Shown: positions 29,518 through 38,453 of the stretch, in pieces
Layout of the letters: every line of letters starts with the position of its first letter
How positions within the stretch are numbered: position 1 is the stretch's first letter
Assembly: GCF_000687875.1 (NCBI RefSeq)
Contig: NZ_JHYG01000001.1
Location: 310,001 to 374,000, forward strand
Length of the DNA: 64,000 nucleotides
Source: Acidocella facilis ATCC 35904
Lineage (GTDB): Bacteria > Pseudomonadota > Alphaproteobacteria > Acetobacterales > Acetobacteraceae
Direction: 5' to 3'
Made by a program: the position numbers and the translations under genes
Notes under the pieces: generated by a model
The model's database searches: none
What the model saw: only the letters and a program-made list of their open reading frames with translations
Told to the model about the DNA's origin: nothing

Positions 29518-29714
29518 TCAGGGGGGCGCCGCCCCCCTGAACCCCCCGCCAAGGGCTCGCCCTTGGAACCCGTCCGGGTCTGTGGAAGGGAGGGCCATGC
29601 ACGCAATTGCGGTTGGAAAGGCACCAGCCGGGCCCTCCCTTCCACAGACCCGAATTGATGGGATCCTAAGGGACTGAGTCCCTTAGCGGGGGTGCAGGGG
29701 GCAGCGCCCCCTGC
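29518..29714. repeat. Composite of five palindromes between sdhE and mfd
   Basis: Within 200 bases there are five hairpins: 29518-29540 (TCAGGGGGGC arms), 29549-29566 (CCAAGGGC arms), a 22-base perfect inverted repeat at 29575-29596 / 29631-29652 with a 34-nt loop, 29666-29686 (CTAAGGGACT arms) and 29694-29714 (GCAGGGGGC arms). The organisation resembles REP/BIME-type intergenic mosaics. It has no coding potential. The mfd promoter must lie within or beside it. Confidence 0.75.
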
Positions 29715-29734
29715 GGCAGCCAAGATAATACCCC

Positions 29735-30013
29735 TCATATCCCGTTCAGGGCGGCTTCGCGGATGCGCCGGAGCATGGGGCTGTCGGCGTGGGCGGGGAT
29801 GGGTTTGCGGCCGGTGAGCCAGTCGGCGAGTTCGGCGTCGGGGAATTCCATGACGGCTTCAATTTCGTCGAGTTCGGACTCGGACATGCCGGCGATTCGG
29901 GCTTTCACGAAGCCGCCGATCATCAGGTCGTTCTCATAGGTGCCGCGGTGATTGGCGCGGTAGAGCAGCCGTTTGCGGCGTGTGTCCAGGGACGCGTGTT
30001 CATCTTCGGTCAT
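29735..30013 (-). CDS. sdhE: Succinate dehydrogenase flavinylation factor SdhE (SDHAF2-like)
   Basis: The ATG at 30013 gives a compact 92-residue protein. The family core RRKRLLYRANHRGTYENDLMIGGF includes the RG-x-x-E motif needed for covalent FAD attachment to SdhA. DELADWLTG-like residues follow (DAELADWLTGRKPIP). Longer upstream extension overlaps recG and is not conserved. It is divergent from recG, with 49 nt between start codons, a recurrent alphaproteobacterial arrangement. Confidence 0.92.
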   Translation of the reverse strand: MTEDEHASLDTRRKRLLYRANHRGTYENDLMIGGFVKARIAGMSESELDEIEAVMEFPDAELADWLTGRKPIPAHADSPMLRRIREAALNGI

Positions 30014-30062
30014 GACAGCTTGCGGTATAGGGTTGGTTTGGCCAAGAGTTAAGCCCGTGACG

Positions 30063-32111
30063 ATGGAATTTTTGCTGCCTCTGCGCGCTTCGCTGGCCAC
30101 GCTGCCGGGTCTGGGCGCCCGGCTTTCTGGATTGATGGCGAAGCTAGTGGGCGGGGAGAGCGTGCGCGATGTGCTGTTCCATCTGCCGGTGGAGTATGTG
30201 GACCGGCGGGCGACGCCGAGCCTGGCGCAGGCCCAGCCTGGGCAGGTGGCGACGCTGCGGGTGGAGATCGTCAGCCACGAGCCGCCGGGGCGCAAGGGCC
30301 AGCCCTGGCGGGTGGTGATGGGCGATGGCACCGGTTTTGGCGAGATTGTGCTGTTTCACGCGGCCAGGCTGTCGCAATTTCCGGTGGGGGCGAAGCTGAT
30401 TGTCGCTGGCAAGCTGGAGCGGTTTCAGGACCGGCTGGTGATGGCGCATCCGGACCAGGTGACGCATCAGTTCCGCGAGGCGGAATTTCCCTGGATCGAG
30501 CCAGTCTGGAAGCTGGCGGCGGGAATTACACCGCGCACGATGCGCCGGGCGGTGCTGGGGGCGCTGGAAATGCTTCCGGAGTTTCCCGAATGGCACGATC
30601 CGAGCATTCTGGCCAGGCGCGGCTGGCCAGGTTTTGGCGCGGCATTGCGCGCACTGCATGCGCCGGCGGAAGTGCCCGGCAAGGCGCCGCGTGAGCGCCT
30701 GGCCTATGACGAGCTGCTGGCCCGCCAGATCGCCTTTGCGCTGGTGCGGGCCCGCCGGCGGCGCGAGAGCGGGCGCGTGCTGGCTGGCGATAACCGGCTG
30801 CGGGCGGCCGCCTTGGCGAAATTCGGCTTTCCTCCCACCGCCGGGCAGTTGCAGGCGCTGCGCGAGATCGACGCGGACATGGCCGCCCCGCACCGGATGC
30901 GAAGGCTGCTGCAAGGCGATGTCGGCTCCGGCAAGACGCTGGTGGCGCTGCTGGCCTGCCTGGGGGCGGTGGAGGCCGGGGCGCAGGCGGCGTTGATGGC
31001 GCCGACGGAGATTTTGGCCAAGCAGCATTTCGCGACCTTCAAGCGCCTCTCCCCGGTGCCGGTGGCGCTGCTGACCGGCAGCGTGAAAGCGGGCGCGCGC
31101 CGGGCGATTTTGCAGGATCTGGCGGATGGCACGCTGAAAATCATCATCGGCACTCATGCGATTTTCCAGAAGAGCGTGGAATTTCACGATCTCGGCCTGG
31201 CGGTGATCGACGAGCAGCATCGCTTCGGCGTGGATCAGCGCCTGGCGCTGGGGGCGAAGGGCGAAGCGGCGGATCTGCTGGTGATGACCGCCACCCCCAT
31301 CCCGCGCACGCTGCTGCTGACCCATTGGGCGGAGATGGATGTCTCGCGCATCACCGAAAAACCCAAGGGCCGGGCGCCGATCACCACCACCATGCACCGG
31401 CTCTCGGAGCTGCCGAAGCTGCGCGACGCCATCGCCAGGGCAATCGGCGCGGGAGGGCGGGTCTATTGGGTCTGCCCGCTGGTTTCGGAATCCGAGGCGC
31501 TGGACATCACCGCCACCGAAATCCGCTTCGCCGAACTGCAGAGCGTGTTCGGCGCGGCGGTGGCGATGGCGCATGGGCAGATGCCGGCGGAGCAGCGCGA
31601 CGCGGCGCTGGCGGATTTTGCCGCGGGGCGCAAGACAATCCTGGTCGCCACCACCGTCATCGAGGTGGGCGTGGATGTGCCGGAGGCGAATGTGATGGTG
31701 ATCGAGCATGCGGAGCGCTTCGGGCTGGCGCAGCTGCATCAGCTGCGCGGGCGGGTCGGGCGCGGCACGGCGAAGAGCTTCTGCCTGCTGCTGCATGACA
31801 ACAAGATCGGCCAGACGGCCCGCAAGCGGCTCTCCATCCTGCGCGACACCGAGGACGGATTTTTGATCTCCGATGAGGATTTCCGCCTGCGCGGGGCCGG
31901 CGAGTATCTCGGCACCCGCCAGTCCGGCCTGCCCGGCTATCTGCTGGCGGACCCGGAGGAGAATGGCGATCTGCTGACCATGGCGCGGCAGGATGCGGTG
32001 ATGACACTGCAGCGCGACCCAAGGCTGGAGAGCGAACGCGGGCAGGCCTTGCGGATTTTGCTCAATCTGTTCGATCAGCGCGAGGCGATCGAGACGGTGA
32101 AGGCGGGTTAG
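30063..32111 (+). CDS. recG: ATP-dependent DNA helicase RecG
   Basis: The ATG at 30063 gives 682 residues, close to the usual 690; the frame is open further upstream but runs into sdhE. The N-terminal wedge/OB domain is followed by helicase domains with Walker A GDVGSGKT near residue 282, the DEQHRFGVDQR box near 385, motif III TATPIPRTL and the QLRGRVGRG motif VI. RecG remodels stalled replication forks and Holliday junctions. Confidence 0.97.
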   Translation: MEFLLPLRASLATLPGLGARLSGLMAKLVGGESVRDVLFHLPVEYVDRRATPSLAQAQPGQVATLRVEIVSHEPPGRKGQPWRVVMGDGTGFGEIVLFHAARLSQFPVGAKLIVAGKLERFQDRLVMAHPDQVTHQFREAEFPWIEPVWKLAAGITPRTMRRAVLGALEMLPEFPEWHDPSILARRGWPGFGAALRALHAPAEVPGKAPRERLAYDELLARQIAFALVRARRRRESGRVLAGDNRLRAAALAKFGFPPTAGQLQALREIDADMAAPHRMRRLLQGDVGSGKTLVALLACLGAVEAGAQAALMAPTEILAKQHFATFKRLSPVPVALLTGSVKAGARRAILQDLADGTLKIIIGTHAIFQKSVEFHDLGLAVIDEQHRFGVDQRLALGAKGEAADLLVMTATPIPRTLLLTHWAEMDVSRITEKPKGRAPITTTMHRLSELPKLRDAIARAIGAGGRVYWVCPLVSESEALDITATEIRFAELQSVFGAAVAMAHGQMPAEQRDAALADFAAGRKTILVATTVIEVGVDVPEANVMVIEHAERFGLAQLHQLRGRVGRGTAKSFCLLLHDNKIGQTARKRLSILRDTEDGFLISDEDFRLRGAGEYLGTRQSGLPGYLLADPEENGDLLTMARQDAVMTLQRDPRLESERGQALRILLNLFDQREAIETVKAG

Positions 32112-32116
32112 AACAA

Positions 32117-32211
32117 CATCCGATCAAACGGATTCGTTTGATCGGATAAACTTGCTCGCTCAAACAAAAAGCGAGAGCAAATTCTACTCACCAATGTGAA
32201 CGGAACAGGCT
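32117..32211. repeat. Family 2 palindromic element after recG
   Basis: A 13-base perfect inverted repeat with a 4-nt loop (ATCCGATCAAACG at 32119-32131, partner 32136-32148) is followed by a second hairpin with TTGCTCGCT / AGCGAGAGCAA arms. The tail AATTCTACTCACCAATGTG then leads to the next gene's stop. Related copies are at 36.6, 39.0 and 46.5 kb. The element lies between convergent recG and a dioxygenase gene. Confidence 0.65.
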
Positions 32212-32964
32212 CTAGCCGAGCCCCTGCCCGGTGAGTTGCTCATGCGGCTGCGTCGCCGGCACGGGCGAGCCCGCCTGCAGGATAAGGTTGCGCCGGGGCC
32301 GCGCGGCGCGGTTCATGCCGCCACCATGGATGACGCGCGGGTGGATCAGCACCACATCCCCCGGCGCGCACACCGCCGCCACCGGCATGCCGGACTGCGC
32401 CGCCAGGTAGGCGGCCACATCATCGGTCGCATCTTCGCGCTGCGAGCCGGGATAAAACATCGTCGCCCCCGCGCCGTCCGTCATGCCATCCAGGCACAGC
32501 ATCAGGCGCAGATATCGCCCATCGGGAGGGCAGATATAACGGTTTGGAAAATCCCGATGCCAGGCGATGGCACGCCCGAAGCGCGCCTGCTTGATGGTGG
32601 CGTTGGTGTAGTGCAGCACCGGCTGATCCATCCCCAGCAATTCAGAAAAAATACCTTTTACGCCCGGCGTTTCGTGAAGTGGCCGAAACGCCGCCGCGAA
32701 CAGCGCCAGATCATTGACCAGGAACAGCGCGGCGCCGACATCCGTGAGTCCATCGCGCCGATGCGCCGGCAGATCGCGCTCGAACACCAGCTTTCCCGGA
32801 AGCCGCGCCGCCAGCGCCTCGGCATTCTCCTCAATCTGCGTCAACGCCGCCGCGAACCCGGCCAGAACGGAGGGCGGGTACAGCCCGCTTAGAATGGCAA
32901 AGCCCTGCGCCGCATAATCCGCCTTCGCCGCCGCCCAGCCTCGCGGCCAGGCATGACGGATCAT
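32212..32964 (-). CDS. Phytanoyl-CoA dioxygenase (PhyH)-family oxygenase
   Basis: This 250-residue Fe(II)/2-oxoglutarate-dependent oxygenase candidate has the HxD metal motif in AWHRDFPNRY near residue 139. The distal His is in VLIHPRVIHGGGMN near 212-225, followed by the Arg for 2-oxoglutarate in ARPRRNLIL. All catalytic residues appear intact. The substrate is not predictable. The ATG overlaps the cupin gene stop by 4 bases, so the two should be translated together. Confidence 0.8.
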   Translation of the reverse strand: MIRHAWPRGWAAAKADYAAQGFAILSGLYPPSVLAGFAAALTQIEENAEALAARLPGKLVFERDLPAHRRDGLTDVGAALFLVNDLALFAAAFRPLHETPGVKGIFSELLGMDQPVLHYTNATIKQARFGRAIAWHRDFPNRYICPPDGRYLRLMLCLDGMTDGAGATMFYPGSQREDATDDVAAYLAAQSGMPVAAVCAPGDVVLIHPRVIHGGGMNRAARPRRNLILQAGSPVPATQPHEQLTGQGLG

Positions 32965-33452
32965 TCCCCCCTTGCCTTCCCATCATGCGGCCCCATCTCG
33001 CGCGCCGGCCAGTCCGTCCAGCCACGCTCGCCGATCGAGGCTTGGTAAGCTGGGTTTTTTGGGTAGGCGATGCGGTTTTGCGGGCCGTTCGGCTCGCCGA
33101 TCACCATGAGCCGCACCTCCTCGCCGGTATTATTGAGAAAACTGTGGCAGATGCCGGTGCCGGGCGGGAAGGACACGGCATCGCCGGGGGCGAGCCGGTG
33201 CAGATGCCCGTCAAGCCACACATCCGGCGTGCCCTCCAGCACATACACGAATTCTTCCTGCGCACTTTCCGCATGCGGGTAGGACGTGCGCCGCCCGGGC
33301 GGTAGCCTTTCATGGTGAATGGCGATCCGCGTCAGCCCCATTTTGCGGGCGAGCGGCGCGCCAATGCTCATCAGCTCCGTATCGCCCGGATAGGCGGCAT
33401 CATCCGCATCTTCCAGGTCACGCCAATGGCGGATGCAAGCGGGTCGGGTCAT
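32961..33452 (-). CDS. Cupin-domain protein
   Basis: This 163-residue single-cupin protein has motif 1-like residues (RRTSYPHAESAQEEFVYVLEG) carrying His/Glu metal ligands and motif 2 (PPGTGICHSFLNN) carrying the final His. The ATG has GGAG about 8 nt upstream. It forms a two-gene operon with the PhyH-type oxygenase. The pair suggests a small-molecule oxidation or isomerisation function. No substrate is evident. Confidence 0.8.
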   Translation of the reverse strand: MTRPACIRHWRDLEDADDAAYPGDTELMSIGAPLARKMGLTRIAIHHERLPPGRRTSYPHAESAQEEFVYVLEGTPDVWLDGHLHRLAPGDAVSFPPGTGICHSFLNNTGEEVRLMVIGEPNGPQNRIAYPKNPAYQASIGERGWTDWPAREMGPHDGKARGE

Positions 33453-33495
33453 CTTAAAACTCCTCGCATTTGGCTGGATGCCGCAATGGCCCTAG

Positions 33496-33930
33496 ATGAT
33501 CCAGAATATGAGCCAATATCCCAGCGCGCCGAAAATCGGCATCGGCATCGTTCTCATCAAAGGCGATGAGGTGCTGCTCGTCAAACGCGGTAAACCGCCA
33601 GGGGCCGGGCTCTGGTCCCTGCCCGGCGGCAAGCAGGAGCTGGGCGAGACGGCGGAAGAGACGGCGCGGCGCGAATTGTTCGAGGAAACCGGCCTGCGCT
33701 GTGGGCCTTTGGTGCTGGCCGGGCATGTGGATTCGATCCATCGCGACGCGGCGGGAGAAATCGAGTTTCATTATACGATTCTGGATTTCGCGGCGCGCTA
33801 CGAGGGCGGCGAGGCGAAGGCGCAGGATGATGTGCTGGAAGTCGCCTGGGCGACGCGCGATGAGTTTGACCGTTACGGGCTTTGGAGCGAGGCGCGGCGG
33901 ATCATTGAGGCGGCGTTCAGGTTGGTTTAA
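33496..33930 (+). CDS. NUDIX hydrolase
   Basis: This 144-residue protein contains the NUDIX box GGKQELGETAEETARRELFEETGL near residues 45-68, matching GX5EX7REUXEEXGU with a fully conserved RELFEETG core. The next best start is an ATG at 33508; neither has a clear ribosome binding site. It would hydrolyse a nucleoside diphosphate linked to a variable group; the ADP-ribose pyrophosphatase or MutT branch is possible. It is divergent from the cupin gene with a 43-nt gap. Confidence 0.85.
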   Translation: MIQNMSQYPSAPKIGIGIVLIKGDEVLLVKRGKPPGAGLWSLPGGKQELGETAEETARRELFEETGLRCGPLVLAGHVDSIHRDAAGEIEFHYTILDFAARYEGGEAKAQDDVLEVAWATRDEFDRYGLWSEARRIIEAAFRLV

Positions 33931-34052
33931 CGGTGTTGCGAACACCCCCAACGTTTTCGGGACCTTTTTGAAAAAAGTTCCCGACCCTGCGGCGCCTTTC
34001 CATCGCCGCTACACGACGATGGAAGCTTGGGCGCCTCCGCCCTCAAAAACGT
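33931..34052. repeat. Family 1 hairpin element, copy D
   Basis: The gap between the convergent NUDIX and ribH2 genes is filled with hairpins: GGTGTT/AACACC (33932-33946), CGGGACC...GGTTCCCG with a T-run/A-run core (33958-33983) and CCATCG/CGATGG (34000-34022) nested between GGCGCC blocks. Its reverse complement aligns with the left two thirds of copy A, sharing GGAAAGGCGCC-G-AGGGT and AAAACGTTGGGG, so the two are homologous modules. Confidence 0.65.
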
Positions 34053-34487
34053 CTAGGACTTTAGGCTTGCCCGCGTCTCGGTGATCGCCAACGCCGCTTT
34101 CGCGGCTTCCTGGCCCTTGGTGACGAAATGCGCCCGGTAGATCGCGTTATGGTGGTCGGTTTCCTGGTAGTGATGCGGGGTGAGCGAGACCGAGAGCACC
34201 GGCACGCCGCTATCCAGTCCGGCGCGCATCAGCCCATCCACCACCGCCTGGGCGACGAAATCATGCCGGTAGATGCCGCCATCCACCACGAAGGCCGCCG
34301 CCACCACCGCCGCGTAGCGGCCGGTCTGTGCCAGATCGCGGGCCAGCAGCGGCATCTCGAAGGCGCCGGGCACGCTGAACACATCCACCTGCGCGGCCGG
34401 GATCAGCTCCTGAAAGCCTTTCAGCGCCTGATCGACGATATCGGCATGCCAGGAGGCCTTGATGAAGGCAAAACGCGCAGAACTCAT
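34053..34487 (-). CDS. ribH2: 6,7-dimethyl-8-ribityllumazine synthase, type II
   Basis: From the ATG at 34487 (AAAGG 7 nt upstream) the protein has 144 residues. It shows lumazine-synthase residues: SWHADIVDQAL near the N-terminus, VPGAFEMPLLA, AFVVDGGIYRHDFVAQAVVDG and the type II signature TPHHYQETDHHNAIYRAHF. It is clearly different from the operon-encoded RibH at 8526-9005. Type II enzymes of Brucella and Mesorhizobium are decameric. It follows glutathione peroxidase on the same strand with a 43-nt gap; no FMN riboswitch is present in that gap. Confidence 0.92.
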   Translation of the reverse strand: MSSARFAFIKASWHADIVDQALKGFQELIPAAQVDVFSVPGAFEMPLLARDLAQTGRYAAVVAAAFVVDGGIYRHDFVAQAVVDGLMRAGLDSGVPVLSVSLTPHHYQETDHHNAIYRAHFVTKGQEAAKAALAITETRASLKS

Positions 34488-34530
34488 CTGAAAACCTTTC
34501 TTGCTCGCGCGGACCATAGGCCGTGGCAAT

Positions 34531-35016
34531 TTATCCGGGCAAGAGCGCGCGGGCGACGGCGCGTTTGACCTTCGGTGCGTCGGGCTTGGTGGCGGAGATG
34601 AAGAAATCCAGCAGCTGCCCATCCGGGCCGATCAGATATTTGTAGAAATTCCAGCGCGGCTTCGCCAGGAAGCCTTTCTGCGCCACCACCCAGCGGAAGA
34701 AGGGATGCGCCGCCTCCCCGATGGCGTGCTCCTTCGCCATCATCGGGAAATCCACGCCGTAATTGGCCTGGCAGAACTGGCCGATTTCCTCCGCCGCGCC
34801 CGGCTCCTGGCCGCCGAAATCATTGCAGGGCACGCCGATCACCGTCAGCCCGCGCAGCCCATATTCCGCCCAGAGCGCCTGCAAGCCCTCATATTGCGGG
34901 GTGAAGCCGCATTTGCTGGCGGTGTTGGCCACCAGCACCACGCGCCCCTTCAAGGCCGCCAGCGGATAGGGTTCGCCCCTCAGCGTGCTGAATGAAAACT
35001 CATGAGCGCTGGCCAT
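34531..35016 (-). CDS. Glutathione peroxidase (Cys type)
   Basis: The 161-residue thiol peroxidase has the catalytic Cys in NTASKCGFTPQYEGLQALW near residue 36, the Gln in GVPCNDFGGQEPG near 70 and the Trp/Asn in KPRWNFYKYLI near 123. Bacterial enzymes of this type often use thioredoxin instead of glutathione. No signal peptide is present. It adds to the peroxide defence of the window (ahpCF, oxyR). It is divergent from mazG with a gap of about 30 nt. Confidence 0.93.
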   Translation of the reverse strand: MASAHEFSFSTLRGEPYPLAALKGRVVLVANTASKCGFTPQYEGLQALWAEYGLRGLTVIGVPCNDFGGQEPGAAEEIGQFCQANYGVDFPMMAKEHAIGEAAHPFFRWVVAQKGFLAKPRWNFYKYLIGPDGQLLDFFISATKPDAPKVKRAVARALLPG

Positions 35017-35045
35017 TTTGCGTCCTGCTATCTAAAAACCCGGTC

Positions 35046-35834
35046 ATGTCGAATGAAGCACCGATTCAGGCCCTCATCAACGTGATGGCGGCGCTGCGCG
35101 ATCCCGAGACCGGCTGTCCCTGGGACAAGGAGCAGGATTTCGCCACCATCGCGCCCTATACGATCGAGGAAGCCTACGAGGTCCGCGCCGCCATCGCGGC
35201 GGGCGACCCGGCGCAGCTGCAGGATGAGCTGGGGGATCTGCTGTTTCAGGTGGTCTATCACGCGCAGATGGCGGCCGAGCGCGGCTGGTTCAGCTTCGAT
35301 GATGTCGCCGCCGGGATCACCGCGAAAATGATCCGCCGCCATCCGCATGTGTTCGGCGAGGAGGCCAGCCGCTCCGCCGCCGCGCAGACCGCCGCCTGGG
35401 AGAGCCAGAAAGAGGCCGAGCGCGCCAGCCTCGCCCAGCATGGGGCGCTGGATGGGGTGGCGATGGCCCTGCCCGCGCTCAAGCGCGCCCAAAAACTCAC
35501 CAGCCGCGCCGCGCGGGTGAAGTTCGACTGGCCGGATGCGAACGCCGTGCTGGAAAAACTGGACGAGGAGATCGCCGAGCTGAAGGCGGAGCTGGCCGAG
35601 GCCAAGCCCGCGCGCATCGCCGATGAGCTGGGGGATCTGCTGTTCGTGCTGGTCAATCTCGCCCGCAAGCTCGGCCAGGATGCCGAGGCTTGCCTGGAAG
35701 GGGCGAATGAGAAATTCATCCGGCGGTTTTCGCGGGTCGAAGCCTTGCTGGCGCAGTCCGGCAAAACCCCGCGCGATTCGACGTTGGAGGAGATGGAGAG
35801 ATTTTGGGTCACGGCGAAACAGGAGGGGTTATGA
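35046..35834 (+). CDS. mazG: Nucleoside triphosphate pyrophosphohydrolase MazG
   Basis: The ATG at 35046 gives 262 residues beginning MSNEAPIQALINVMAALRDP; the frame continues 18 codons upstream but overlaps the gpx start region. Two tandem MazG domains are visible. The first has GCPWDKEQDF, TIEEAYEV and DELGDLLFQVVYHA. The second has DWPDANAVLEKLDEEIAELK and DELGDLLFVLVNLA. It hydrolyses nucleoside triphosphates to monophosphates, removing abnormal nucleotides. The stop overlaps the carbonic anhydrase start (ATGA). Confidence 0.95.
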   Translation: MSNEAPIQALINVMAALRDPETGCPWDKEQDFATIAPYTIEEAYEVRAAIAAGDPAQLQDELGDLLFQVVYHAQMAAERGWFSFDDVAAGITAKMIRRHPHVFGEEASRSAAAQTAAWESQKEAERASLAQHGALDGVAMALPALKRAQKLTSRAARVKFDWPDANAVLEKLDEEIAELKAELAEAKPARIADELGDLLFVLVNLARKLGQDAEACLEGANEKFIRRFSRVEALLAQSGKTPRDSTLEEMERFWVTAKQEGL

Positions 35835-36427
35835 AGACACTGCTCGAAGGGTATGACCGGTTCCGCAGCAATTATTGGCAGGAGCATAAGGACCGCTACA
35901 CCACCCTGGCGCGCGATGGGCAGTCCCCGCCGGCGATGGTGATCGCCTGTTCGGATAGCCGCGTGGCCCCGGAAGCGATTTTCGACTGCGCCCCGGGCGA
36001 GATTTTCGTGGTGCGCAATGTCAGCGCCCTGGTGCCGCCCTACGCGCCGGATGACAAGCAGCACGGCACCTCCGCCGCCCTGGAATTCGCGGTGAACTCG
36101 CTGAATGTGCGTTCCATCGTCGTACTCGGCCATAGCCGCTGCGGCGGCATTCGCGCCCTGATGCAGGGCTCGGGCGAAGGCAGCCGGGACTTCGTGGATA
36201 GCTGGATGCAGATCGCCACCACCGCGCGCCAGCGCGTCTGCGATGCGCCGGAAAGCCAGGGCGCGGACTTCGACAGCCAGTGCGCCGCCTGCGAGCATGA
36301 GGCGATCCGCGTCTCGCTGGCCAATCTGCTGAGCTTCCCCTGGATCAAGGAACGGGTGCTGGATGGCCGCCTGACCCTGGCCGGGCTGCATTTCAATGTC
36401 GAGACCGGGCATCTGCAGATGGTCTGA
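35831..36427 (+). CDS. Beta-carbonic anhydrase
   Basis: This 198-residue zinc enzyme interconverts CO2 and bicarbonate. The zinc ligands are Cys and Asp in ACSDSRVAP near residue 40 and His/Cys in VLGHSRCGGIRAL near 98-105. The ATG at 35831 has AGGAGGGG 4 nt upstream. It is coupled to mazG by a 4-base overlap and ends at a strong terminator. Confidence 0.95.
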   Translation: MKTLLEGYDRFRSNYWQEHKDRYTTLARDGQSPPAMVIACSDSRVAPEAIFDCAPGEIFVVRNVSALVPPYAPDDKQHGTSAALEFAVNSLNVRSIVVLGHSRCGGIRALMQGSGEGSRDFVDSWMQIATTARQRVCDAPESQGADFDSQCAACEHEAIRVSLANLLSFPWIKERVLDGRLTLAGLHFNVETGHLQMV

Positions 36428-36466
36428 AACCGATCAGGCTGATCTGAAAATTTCATAATGATCGGC

Positions 36467-36502
36467 AAGGCGCGGCGTTCAGCAATGAACGCCGCGCCTT
36501 TT
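36467..36502 (+). terminator. Intrinsic terminator after the carbonic anhydrase gene
   Basis: GGCGCGGCGTTC pairs perfectly with GAACGCCGCGCC across a 6-nt loop, followed by TTTT. It should end the mazG-carbonic anhydrase transcript. Confidence 0.85.
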
Positions 36503-36599
36503 CAATGGATTAGCCTCCGAATCCCAAAAGACAGCGGCGCAGACATGCCCTTGTAAAATTTGTAGCCAAGGTTACATTTTTCACGCGTGCATCGCGGCG

Positions 36600-36655
36600 C
36601 GCTGGATCCTCAAGCATGAGGATCCAGCTTTAAATTCAGCGCGCAATTTCATGCG
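36600..36655. repeat. 12-base-arm palindrome and second stem upstream of mntH (family 2-like)
   Basis: GCTGGATCCTCA (36601-36612) pairs perfectly with TGAGGATCCAGC (36617-36628) over a 4-nt loop. It is followed by TTTAAATT and a weaker AGCGC...GCGCT stem (36638-36657). The arrangement resembles the other family 2 elements in reverse orientation. As it lies 47 nt before mntH, a regulatory role is also possible; it does not match the MntR or Mur boxes I know. Confidence 0.55.
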
Positions 36656-36674
36656 CTAGGAGTGACCAGGCAGA

Positions 36675-37955
<1,281 letters not shown>

Positions 37956-38399
37956 TCACCCCATCCGGCCACGGCTGCTCTTATAGGCGCCTTCAACAGC
38001 CTGCGGCGGGGCGATTTTCTGCAAGCCCAGCGGGGCCGGCATATCCAGATAGATCCCCTCCATGCCGCCGGTCTTGCGATAGGCCTCGTGCCAGAAACCG
38101 GTGCCGGCGGGGTCCTTGATGAAATCGCGCCACCATCCGGCATGCGCGCCGGTGCGGGTGAAGGCTTCCAGACTGTCCATATCCCGCCAATATTGCCGCA
38201 TGCCGACATGCAGCGCCCCGAACAGCATGAATTCATGCGCCAGCAGCCCATCCGGCTGGGCCGCGACGGCGCGCTGGATCTGCGGGCCGAGCCGTGCCAG
38301 CGTGGCAACCCCGCGCAGGCTTCTCACCCGCATGCCGAGATACACCACCACCAGCTCAGGAATCGTCGATAAATCAACCGAAACGCGCTTGGAAGCCAT
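37956..38399 (-). CDS. DUF4188-type monooxygenase-like protein
   Basis: This 147-residue protein contains VVVYLGMRVRSLRGVATLARLG, then GLLAHEFMLFGALHVGMRQYWRDMDSLEAF, then GFWHEAYR. The GMR near the N-terminus, the YWR-x-x-x-x-L segment and the WHE-x-Y block match the DUF4188 group, distantly related to heme-dependent aldoxime dehydratase/monooxygenase folds. Enzyme activity is unproven. It is divergent from the TetR gene and shares a palindromic operator region with it. Confidence 0.6.
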   Translation of the reverse strand: MASKRVSVDLSTIPELVVVYLGMRVRSLRGVATLARLGPQIQRAVAAQPDGLLAHEFMLFGALHVGMRQYWRDMDSLEAFTRTGAHAGWWRDFIKDPAGTGFWHEAYRKTGGMEGIYLDMPAPLGLQKIAPPQAVEGAYKSSRGRMG

Positions 38400-38414
38400 A
38401 GCGACCTCGATTAT

Positions 38415-38429
38415 GTTGACAGTGTCAAC
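38415..38429. promoter_or_regulatory. Candidate TetR-type operator
   Basis: GTTGACAGTGTCAAC is a perfect 15-base palindrome with a central G. It lies between the divergent DUF4188 and TetR start codons. A half-site copy (AGTGTCAACC) recurs at 38452-38461 at the TetR start. The TTGACA inside may also serve as a -35 box. The likely binder is the adjacent TetR protein. Confidence 0.6.
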
Positions 38430-38453
38430 TGTTTTTCCATGATGGAGTTATCA

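Noticed and set aside
29503-29734. CRISPR array
   Set aside because: The palindromes differ from one another and are not evenly spaced; no direct repeats with spacers and no cas genes.
34488-34530. Possible FMN riboswitch upstream of ribH2
   Set aside because: The gap is only 43 nt and has none of the conserved RFN stems; no RFN-like sequence was seen upstream of the other rib genes either.
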